The position numbers and the translations under genes are program-made. This document shows, piece by piece, positions 1-5,124 of a DNA stretch of 5,124 nt. The stretch is from an uncultured Chromatiales bacterium (GTDB taxonomy: Bacteria; Pseudomonadota; Gammaproteobacteria; Steroidobacterales; GCA-2729495). Each line of letters begins with the position of its first letter. Position 1 is the stretch's first letter. The stretch spans positions 1-5,124 of the forward strand of contig CAJXQV010000109.1 of assembly GCA_913058165.1 (NCBI GenBank), read 5' to 3'. The notes under the pieces were generated by a model, which had not been told where the DNA came from, searched no databases, and saw only the letters and a program-made list of their open reading frames with translations.

Positions 1-31
1 TCGTGGGCTCGGAGATGTGTATAAGAGACAG
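1..31 (+). other. Nextera (Tn5) sequencing adapter, not genomic
   Basis: These bases match the Illumina Nextera Read 2 transposase adapter, lacking only its first three bases. The last 19 bases (13-31) are the Tn5 mosaic end AGATGTGTATAAGAGACAG used in tagmentation kits. The match is read directly; the adapter identity is from memory of the kit oligonucleotides. Genomic sequence therefore starts at base 32. In the lpoA reading frame the adapter supplies a TAA at 22-24, which makes an automatic gene caller treat the gene as if it began inside the contig. The same sequence appears inverted at the right end. Confidence 0.98.
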
Positions 32-33
32 TA

Positions 34-1698
34 ATACTTGCGGCGCGGGAACTGTATCTGAGTAATGATACTGCCGGAGCTGATCGAATTCTTATGCAAG
101 TGGGCAAATCAATTGCCAGCATCAACCTGAGTCTGTGGGCAACCGTCAGTGCCGAGGTCAAACTCGCTAATGACCAACCCCGTCAGGCACTTGCTGTGCT
201 GGAAAAAATTCCACCTGAAGATCCCGATGCCCAGTCGCCACGCGTGCTGTTGCTGCAAGCTAAAGCACTGTTCCAAATGGGTCAGGCTGAAGACGGTGTC
301 CGGGTCCTCATGCAAAGAGATGCCGTGTTGCGGTCCGCAAAAGATAAGGCGGCCAATCAGCGCAATATTTATCTTGGCCTTCAATCCACCGGTGCAAGCC
401 TGCCGGCAAGACCACAAAGCAGCGATGACACAATTAATGGTTGGCTCGTACTCGGATACATTACCTGGCAGCAACGAAATAATGTCGGTGCGCTGCGCGC
501 TGCGCTGCTCGATTGGCGCAGCGTTTATCCCAACCATCCGGCAGCAGACAGTCTGGTTCCGGAACTGCTGAAAGAAGTCGGCATACTGCTGAATTACCCC
601 GACAGAGTGGCATTGCTGCTGCCACTCAGCGGACGTCAGCGCGCCACCGCCGAAGCCATTCGTGACGGATTCCTTGCAGCTCACTTTGCACAAAGCAATC
701 TGCCGGAACAACCGGAAGTTATGATTTACGATACCAGCAACGGTGCTATTGCCGCGTACGAAAGAGCGCTGCGTGACGGTGCCGACTTCGTGGTTGGCCC
801 GCTGCTCAAAGAAGCCGTTGCAGACATCATGTTGCAGCCTGAAAAAGTACCCACCTTAATGCTGAATACTCATCCGGAAACAAGCTTCCGTGATGAGCAA
901 ATCTTTCAGTTTGCTTTGGCGCCGGAAGATGAGGCTCGACAGGTCGCACAGCGCGCAATAGCTGAAGGCCACCACAATGCCATTGTGTTCACGCCTAATA
1001 GCGATTGGGGTGCGCGAGTACTCAGCAGCTTTACCAATGAGTTAAGCGCCAACGGCGGGGTTGTGCTCGACGCTATCACCTACACCCCTAACCTGCCTGA
1101 TTACTCTGCCGATATTAAGCGCCTATTGCTGCTCAACCAGGGTCAGGCCAGGCATCGCAGAATAAATCAGATTATTGGGAGCAACACCGACTATGAACCG
1201 CGCGTGCGTGAAGACGCTGATTTCATCTTCCTTATCGCAAACAACAAGGATGGCGGCATGCTCCGGCCACAGTTACGTTTCTACTACGCCGGTCAATTTA
1301 TGACTTACGCCACTTCGTCTATCTACCAGCCCGGCAGTGATGCTGACGGTGACCTCAATGGTATCGTCTTTCCGGACTCCCCCTGGATTCTCGGTAAAAT
1401 CAGCGCACCGGCAATCGAAGCAGCTATCGACAACTACTGGGGGCCAGCCGCAGAACGGCGCCAGCGCTTCTATGCTATGGGTAACGATGCTTACCGACTG
1501 CTGCCGCTTATTTATGATGTCGATGGGCCGATTACAGGAAGCATTAACGGACTAACGGGCCGACTCAGTATTAGCCCCGAAGGGCTGGTCGAACGACGTA
1601 TGAGCTGGGCAGAAATTCGGCGGGGCAAGCCGTACCCTTTGGCAGAAACACCTGAACTGATTCAAGATAACCCTGACGCTGGACTGCTATCGCAATAG
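34..1698 (+). CDS. lpoA: Penicillin-binding protein activator LpoA, 5'-truncated
   Basis: LpoA is an outer-membrane lipoprotein that reaches through the periplasm to stimulate the bifunctional peptidoglycan synthase PBP1a. Numbering from the ATG at 94, residues 1 to about 150 are a helical TPR-like region with an alanine/leucine repeat pattern. It ends in the LpoA-typical YPNHPAA segment (145-151). Residues 170-520 form the periplasmic-binding-protein-like domain, opening with RVALLLPLSG (171-180) and AIRDGFLAA (188-196), with VGPLLK (234-239) and YAMGNDAYRLLPL (460-472) further on. The ATG at 94 is probably not the true start. The frame stays open back to the adapter, and the 20 codons from 34 read like another TPR helix pair (AARELYLSND..ADRIL). 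Signal peptide, lipobox cysteine and first helices are missing; family members are roughly 600-680 residues against 554 here. It leads a co-directional group with yraN 53 bp downstream. The family call is firm; the partner PBP is inferred from E. coli. Confidence 0.95.
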   Translation: MLAARELYLSNDTAGADRILMQVGKSIASINLSLWATVSAEVKLANDQPRQALAVLEKIPPEDPDAQSPRVLLLQAKALFQMGQAEDGVRVLMQRDAVLRSAKDKAANQRNIYLGLQSTGASLPARPQSSDDTINGWLVLGYITWQQRNNVGALRAALLDWRSVYPNHPAADSLVPELLKEVGILLNYPDRVALLLPLSGRQRATAEAIRDGFLAAHFAQSNLPEQPEVMIYDTSNGAIAAYERALRDGADFVVGPLLKEAVADIMLQPEKVPTLMLNTHPETSFRDEQIFQFALAPEDEARQVAQRAIAEGHHNAIVFTPNSDWGARVLSSFTNELSANGGVVLDAITYTPNLPDYSADIKRLLLLNQGQARHRRINQIIGSNTDYEPRVREDADFIFLIANNKDGGMLRPQLRFYYAGQFMTYATSSIYQPGSDADGDLNGIVFPDSPWILGKISAPAIEAAIDNYWGPAAERRQRFYAMGNDAYRLLPLIYDVDGPITGSINGLTGRLSISPEGLVERRMSWAEIRRGKPYPLAETPELIQDNPDAGLLSQ

Positions 1699-1703
1699 CG
1701 ATA
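1688..1703 (+). repeat. Small hairpin over the lpoA stop codon
   Basis: TATCGC (1688-1693) and GCGATA (1698-1703) are perfect inverted arms around a four-base loop AATA, and the lpoA TAG (1696-1698) lies across loop and right arm. There is no T-run after it, so it does not look like an intrinsic terminator. It may be chance or could modestly affect messenger stability between lpoA and yraN. The pairing is seen; any function is speculation. Confidence 0.3.
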
Positions 1704-1751
1704 CCTAGGTTCTCTGCGTAACCGTCTCGCTGCTGCAATCACCCTCAGGAT

Positions 1752-2150
1752 ATGAGCAAAAGCAAGCCATCGCCCCCCCCGCACCATCTGCTCGCAGGCC
1801 AGCACTGCGAGAACCTTGCTCTGCATTACCTGCAGACACAGGGGCTGCGGCTGCTTGAACGCAACTTCCGCTGTCGCTTCGGCGAACTGGACCTGATCAT
1901 GCAATCGGACTCCTGCGTAATCGTTGTCGAAGTGCGCTATCGTCGATCTACCCACTACGGTGGAGCGGCGGTTACCGTAACGCGTAACAAACAACTCAAG
2001 ATCATCAAATCAACCCAACAGCTGCTGCAACATCGACCCGCGCTAAATAATCTCGCCGTTCGCTTTGATGTTGTCGCAATCTCAGGCCTATTGGCTTCTC
2101 CCAAAATCAGCTGGTTGAAAGCCGCGTTCAGGGCAGACGGCATAATTTAG
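1752..2150 (+). CDS. yraN: UPF0102 family protein YraN (endonuclease-like fold)
   Basis: This 132-residue protein belongs to UPF0102/YraN, a widespread small family with a predicted restriction-endonuclease-like fold and no settled function in most bacteria. Visible family motifs are an early glutamate (E20) in the first helix, RFGELDLIM (42-50), VVEVRYRR (58-65), YGGAAVTVT.NK (69-80) and VRFDVVAI (103-110). E45, D47 and E60 occupy the positions expected for a metal-binding nuclease site. Length is normal. The ATG at 1752 is the only common start codon after an in-frame TAA at 1719-1721, and E20 requires this N-terminus. The nearest Shine-Dalgarno-like bases (AGGA, 1747-1750) lie just one base from the ATG, so ribosome binding looks weak and coupling to lpoA translation is possible. 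An eight-C run at 1773-1780 encodes prolines in the variable N-terminal tail. Position between lpoA and diaA is the classic one. Nuclease activity is inference. Confidence 0.93.
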   Translation: MSKSKPSPPPHHLLAGQHCENLALHYLQTQGLRLLERNFRCRFGELDLIMQSDSCVIVVEVRYRRSTHYGGAAVTVTRNKQLKIIKSTQQLLQHRPALNNLAVRFDVVAISGLLASPKISWLKAAFRADGII

Positions 2151-2172
2151 CCCCGCAGCCGCTGAGCAATGA

Positions 2173-2766
<594 letters not shown>

Positions 2767-2882
2767 CGGTCGCTAGTTCATGACCGATCAACACGTTCAG
2801 CTCTTACTTTTAAATGCGGGCGGGTAGAGTACGAACTGCTTTAGCCATCGAATCAATCGCCGCCGCCGCACTAGCACAAAGC
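2767..2882. other. Convergent intergenic spacer, no gene seen
   Basis: This 116-bp spacer lies between the converging 3' ends of the SIS gene and sspB. It has stops in all frames and no recognisable coding region. CGGTC (2767-2771) and GACCG (2782-2786) could pair as a weak stem directly after the SIS-gene stop, but no T-run follows, so no intrinsic terminator can be called for either direction. A short CGC triplet run lies at 2858-2869. In several relatives a BON-domain lipoprotein gene (dolP/yraP) occupies this point, and the spacer is too short for it. Confidence 0.6.
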
Positions 2883-3296
2883 TTACTTAACCACCTTCAG
2901 CTGCGGACGTCCGGTTTTGGGTGGCTTCGGCACAGAATCCGCAGCGGTGCTATCACCCGTAACGGCAACCTCATCTTCAGCAACCGAGAAGACCATACCC
3001 TCCCCGGATTCCCTGCCATAGACCGCCATAACGGCATCGATAGGGACAAGCAGATTCATTGGGCGCCCGTTAAAACGCGCACTAAACGTAACTGCATCGT
3101 TACCGATCAACAATGAACTCGTGGCTGAGTAACTCACATTGAGTATCAACTTGCCTTGCTCAGCATATTCGCCTGGCGCCTGAACACCGGCGTGCGCAGC
3201 ATCCACGACGAGCAATGGCGTTTCATTGTTATCGGTCATCCACTCGTGCAATGCACGAAGCAAATACGGACGTTTTGAGGTTAACGAATCAGACAC
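2883..3296 (-). CDS. sspB: ClpXP protease specificity-enhancing factor SspB
   Basis: SspB is a cytosolic dimeric adaptor that recognises ssrA-tagged peptides from stalled ribosomes, and other substrates, and delivers them to the ClpXP protease. The folded substrate-binding domain covers about residues 6-105, with the hallmark segments KRPYLLRALHEWM (8-20), TPLLVVDA (26-33) and FSARFNGRP (71-79), then VPIDAVMAVYGRESGEGMVF (84-103). A short acidic and polar linker leads to GRPQLKVVK (129-137), the conserved C-terminal ClpX-docking tail. At 137 residues it is shorter than the roughly 165 of E. coli, the loss lying in the linker. The start is GTG at 3296. It has no clear Shine-Dalgarno (TAGG, overlapping the sspA stop, is about 11 bases away), and the upstream in-frame codon chain ends at the sspA TAG, so no other common start is possible. 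The next Met is M20, inside the fold. sspA ends 12 bp upstream, so translational coupling is likely. Confidence 0.95.
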   Translation of the reverse strand: MSDSLTSKRPYLLRALHEWMTDNNETPLLVVDAAHAGVQAPGEYAEQGKLILNVSYSATSSLLIGNDAVTFSARFNGRPMNLLVPIDAVMAVYGRESGEGMVFSVAEDEVAVTGDSTAADSVPKPPKTGRPQLKVVK

Positions 3297-3308
3297 CAGG
3301 GACTGAGC

Positions 3309-3938
3309 CTACTGCTGCATCTCATGTTCGAGTTCTGTCAGACTTTCCTGGAAAGAAGGCCTTGAGAAAACCCGGTTCATATACTGCTGAATCGGTTTCG
3401 CATCGACAGAAAGATCGATGCCGTATGAACGCAGCCGCCACAAGATGGGTGCAATACTGCAGTCAACTAGCGAAAAGTCGTCGCTAAGGAAATACGGCTT
3501 AATCTCAAAAACATCAACGCTAGCGATAATACTTTCCGTGAGCACCTTCTTCGCCCGGGTGGCCTGCCGCTTCTCAGTCGAGTTCTCAATAGCTTCAGCC
3601 ATTGAGAACCAATCTTTCTCGATACGGAACAGGGCCAGACGGAACTGCGCACGCGTAACCGGATCAACTGGCATTAACGGCGGATGAGGGAAACGCTCAT
3701 CAAGATATTCGCTGATAACTCGAGAGTCGTAAAGCACCAGATCACGATCAACCAGTGTAGGAACACTATGGTATGGATTCAGGTCAATCAAATCCTCGGG
3801 CATCTCAGGACCCTCAACATTGACGATATCAACATTGATATTCTTCTCTGCCATCACCAAACGAGCCCGGTGACTGTAGAAGCAGGTTGGACTTGAGAAC
3901 AGCGTCATAATTGAGCGCCTATCCGCGATAATTCCCAT
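3309..3938 (-). CDS. sspA: Stringent starvation protein A, GST-fold RNA polymerase-associated regulator
   Basis: SspA binds RNA polymerase, and in E. coli it supports acid and stationary-phase survival and phage P1 late transcription; in other gammaproteobacteria it controls virulence genes. The 209-residue protein has the glutathione-S-transferase fold. The N-terminal thioredoxin-like domain (about 10-83) contains MTLFSSPTCFYSH (11-23), the cis-proline segment SVPTLVDRD (58-66) and YDSRVISEYLDERF (70-83). The all-helical C-terminal domain follows. The SspA signature PHPPLMPV begins at P84, and the surface PHP motif needed for E. coli SspA function falls at residues 84-86, the same numbers as in E. 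coli. KPYFLSDDFSLVDC..AP (147-164) is also characteristic. A cysteine, C19, forms CFYS, unlike the E. coli sequence. The ATG at 3938 has a good GGAG Shine-Dalgarno six bases upstream. It is co-directional with petC, 122 bp away, and is followed by sspB after 12 bp. Confidence 0.96.
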   Translation of the reverse strand: MGIIADRRSIMTLFSSPTCFYSHRARLVMAEKNINVDIVNVEGPEMPEDLIDLNPYHSVPTLVDRDLVLYDSRVISEYLDERFPHPPLMPVDPVTRAQFRLALFRIEKDWFSMAEAIENSTEKRQATRAKKVLTESIIASVDVFEIKPYFLSDDFSLVDCSIAPILWRLRSYGIDLSVDAKPIQQYMNRVFSRPSFQESLTELEHEMQQ

Positions 3939-4060
3939 TCTTATCTCCGCTTACGCAACGATGTGCGTTTAACTCTGTGAAACACGCTCCCGGAAATCCG
4001 GGCGCGACGATAACTCTTATTATGTTCAGGCGTCGATAGACCACACCTGTTGTTACGCGG
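3939..4060 (-). promoter_or_regulatory. petC-sspA intergenic region, probable sspA control region
   Basis: This 122-bp gap separates petC from sspA on the minus strand and is large enough for a promoter of its own. A sigma70 -10-like CATAAT reads on the minus strand at plus positions 4024-4019, but no good -35 lies at a normal distance, so it is only a weak candidate. A GC-rich hairpin sits downstream of it (3985-4006). The sspA Shine-Dalgarno GGAG ends six bases before the start. In E. coli sspA is starvation-induced; independent transcription here is inference from spacing. Confidence 0.35.
3985..4006 (-). terminator. GC-rich hairpin between petC and sspA (possible terminator or attenuator)
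   Basis: Read on the minus strand, CCCGG and CCGGG form a five-pair GC stem around the loop ATTT, extended by three more pairs (CGC with GCG) after one G-A mismatch. The following bases are TGTTTCAC, so the T-run is poor and full Rho-independent termination is doubtful. It could partly terminate the petABC transcript before sspA, or protect the petC messenger 3' end. The pairing is seen directly; the function is inferred from its position. Confidence 0.4.
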
Positions 4061-4834
4061 CTACTTAACGTCTTTCCAAATCTCATTCTTAAGCAAATAT
4101 GATAAGAGCAGGAATACCAGCAGAAACAGAATCACCCAAATACCAAGATAGGTTCGTTCCAGTTGCTCAGGCGCACCGGCATAATCAAGAAAGTTAACCA
4201 GATCACGAACAAACATGTCGTATTCTTCAGGCGTCAATTTACCCGGAGTAACCTGTTCAAAACCGACAAACTCCACACGGGTGAAACCAGGTGCATACTC
4301 GACTTCGTCAAAAATAGCGCGCTGCGTACCCTGCAACTCCCAAAGAACATGAGGCATGCTGGCATTGGGCAAAAGCAGATTATTAACCCCAGTGGGGCTC
4401 GACTCATCAAGATAGAATCCGCGCAGGAAGTTATACAGGTAATCTGCACCAAGACTGCGGGCGATCAATGATAAATCCGGAGGCGTCTGACCAAACCACT
4501 GCTCAGCACTCTCAGGGGGCATGGCAATCGTCATCAGATCCGTAGTTCTCTCGGCCGAAAACATGAGGTTGTTAATCAACTGTTCATCAGTCAACCCAAG
4601 GTCTTCGCCAACGCTGTTGTAGCGGACGTACTGCATCGAGTGACAACCCATGCAGTAGTTAACGTAGTTACGCACACCACGCTGCAAAGAGGCAGTATCG
4701 GCTACGTCGTTACCGACTGAGTCATGAAGACCACCACCGCCTGCAGCCTGAACTCCGGCTGATAGCGCCATCATTGCAACAGCCACGAGAGCGTATATGA
4801 ACTTATTGAATTTCATCGCTTTACTAAAACTCAT
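4061..4834 (-). CDS. petC: Cytochrome c1 subunit of the ubiquinol-cytochrome c reductase (bc1 complex)
   Basis: Cytochrome c1 carries the covalent haem that accepts electrons from the Rieske protein and passes them to soluble cytochrome c, in the respiratory bc1 complex on the periplasmic face of the inner membrane. Residues 1-30 are a signal peptide with a hydrophobic core (12-25) and a VQA-A type cleavage site. The haem-binding motif is C61-M-G-C64-H65, in the family context NYCMGCHSMQYVRYNS. TPPDLSLIAR (117-126) is conserved, and M160 in NASMPH is the likely sixth haem-iron ligand. A C-terminal anchor spans about 229-248, followed by a charged tail (KNEIWKDVK). The length of 257 is normal. 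The first ATG (4834) overlaps the petB stop as ATGA. The alternative M7 (4816) would give a typical 24-residue signal peptide, and neither has a strong Shine-Dalgarno; overlap coupling favours the first. It lies between petB and sspA. Confidence 0.97.
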   Translation of the reverse strand: MSFSKAMKFNKFIYALVAVAMMALSAGVQAAGGGGLHDSVGNDVADTASLQRGVRNYVNYCMGCHSMQYVRYNSVGEDLGLTDEQLINNLMFSAERTTDLMTIAMPPESAEQWFGQTPPDLSLIARSLGADYLYNFLRGFYLDESSPTGVNNLLLPNASMPHVLWELQGTQRAIFDEVEYAPGFTRVEFVGFEQVTPGKLTPEEYDMFVRDLVNFLDYAGAPEQLERTYLGIWVILFLLVFLLLSYLLKNEIWKDVK

Positions 4835-5076
4835 TTGTGATAGACCACTCTGTCAGGGACAGGCTTAGTCTTTTCACGCGCCGTATAGAAGGGCATCAAG
4901 AGGAAAAAGCCAAAGTAGATAATAGTGAATATACGGGCCAACAGTGTGTATACACCTTCGGACGGCAACATACCCAGCCAACCCAGAGCCACGAAGCTCA
5001 CCGCAAAACAAGCCAACGCAAATTTGTAGGTCCAACCGCGATAACGAATCGACTTAACTTCGCAACGGTCCAGCCA
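4831..5076 (-). CDS. petB: Cytochrome b of the bc1 complex, C-terminal fragment
   Basis: Only the last 81 codons are present, because the contig ends inside the gene. Cytochrome b is the integral-membrane subunit holding two b-haems and both quinone sites, and is normally around 400 residues. The fragment starts WLDRCEVKSIRYRGW, the conserved cytosolic stretch before the last two helices in proteobacterial cytochrome b. Two hydrophobic segments follow (fragment residues about 18-36 and 43-63), then the tail REKTKPVPDRV, typical of gammaproteobacterial members. The haem-ligand histidines and quinone-site PEWY lie upstream, outside the window. An apparent longer open frame to 5112 is false: the twelve residues MSRGLGDVYKRQ are translated adapter and its TTG start lies across the index junction. 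The stop TGA overlaps the petC ATG by four bases, so the two are translationally coupled. The Rieske gene petA would be expected further right. Confidence 0.95.
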   Translation of the reverse strand, partial: WLDRCEVKSIRYRGWTYKFALACFAVSFVALGWLGMLPSEGVYTLLARIFTIIYFGFFLLMPFYTAREKTKPVPDRVVYHK

Positions 5077-5124
5077 CTGTCTCTTATACACATCTCCGAG
5101 CCCACGAGACAAGAGGCAATCTCG
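5077..5124 (-). other. Nextera adapter with i7 index, not genomic
   Basis: Bases 5077-5110 are the complete reverse complement of the Nextera Read 2 adapter, beginning with the Tn5 mosaic end CTGTCTCTTATACACATCT. The next eight bases AAGAGGCA (5111-5118) fit an i7 sample index (from memory, Nextera N711), and ATCTCG (5119-5124) is the start of the P7 flow-cell sequence. This is read-through from a short insert that was not trimmed before assembly. True genomic sequence ends at 5076. Confidence 0.98.

Noticed and set aside
1..31. Tn5-like end suggesting an insertion sequence or mobile element
   Set aside because: The match is to the engineered mosaic end plus Illumina adapter bases, there is no transposase, and the opposite end continues into index and P7 sequence.
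109..711. Leftward open frame of 200 codons opposite lpoA
   Set aside because: It lies antisense to clear LpoA coding sequence, has no recognisable domain, and its Cys/Gln-rich composition is typical of a shadow frame.
2767..2786. Stem after the SIS gene as an intrinsic terminator
   Set aside because: The stem is about five pairs with a large loop and no T-run follows.
2858..2869. CGC triplet repeat as a functional repeat
   Set aside because: Four units are too few to separate from chance in a GC-rich stretch.
2814..3116. Rightward open frame of 100 codons opposite sspB
   Set aside because: It is mostly antisense to sspB, which has unmistakable family motifs, and its product resembles no family I recognise.
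4019..4024. CATAAT as a confident sspA promoter on the minus strand
   Set aside because: No acceptable -35 hexamer is found 16-18 bases upstream, so it is only mentioned as a weak candidate within the intergenic entry.
4163..4471. Rightward open frame opposite petC
   Set aside because: It is fully antisense to cytochrome c1, with no ribosome-binding site or family resemblance.

Overview
This 5.1-kb window looks like one complete metagenomic or draft contig from a gammaproteobacterium. It carries seven chromosomal housekeeping genes and has leftover Illumina Nextera adapter at both ends. The gene order lpoA-yraN-diaA/gmhA facing sspB-sspA-petC-petB matches, from memory, the arrangement in Pseudomonas and related gammaproteobacteria. 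The protein sequences agree with that group. The base composition is fairly balanced, so a non-enteric, possibly aquatic, gammaproteobacterium is a reasonable inference. I cannot name a genus.

Layout. Bases 1-31 are adapter. From 32 to about 2766 three genes run rightward: a 5'-truncated lpoA (outer-membrane lipoprotein activator of a peptidoglycan synthase), yraN (UPF0102, nuclease-like fold) and a SIS-domain gene of the DiaA/GmhA family. A 116-bp convergent spacer (2767-2882) follows. It holds no gene, although a BON-domain lipoprotein gene (dolP/yraP) often sits here in relatives. From 2883 to 5076 four genes run leftward. In transcription order they are the 3' end of petB (cytochrome b), petC (cytochrome c1), sspA (RNA-polymerase-associated stringent starvation protein) and sspB (ClpXP adaptor). 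Bases 5077-5124 are adapter plus a sample index.

How the genes work together. petB and petC overlap by 4 bp and encode membrane subunits of the respiratory bc1 complex. The Rieske gene would be expected just beyond the right end. sspA and sspB follow after a 122-bp gap that contains a GC-rich hairpin, and they form a tight pair with 12 bp between them. The rightward group links cell-wall synthesis (LpoA) with a sugar-isomerase or replication-initiation factor (DiaA/GmhA) and the poorly understood YraN.

I found no new biological system. The most consequential observation is technical. The contig ends form a perfect 31-bp inverted repeat that is synthetic adapter, not a transposon. The adapter also creates a false N-terminus (MSRGLGDVYKRQ) on the cytochrome b fragment and a false upstream stop before lpoA. 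The more biological points of mild interest are a SIS protein keeping GmhA-type catalytic Glu and His but lacking one Asp, an SspA with a CxxS motif, and the missing dolP.
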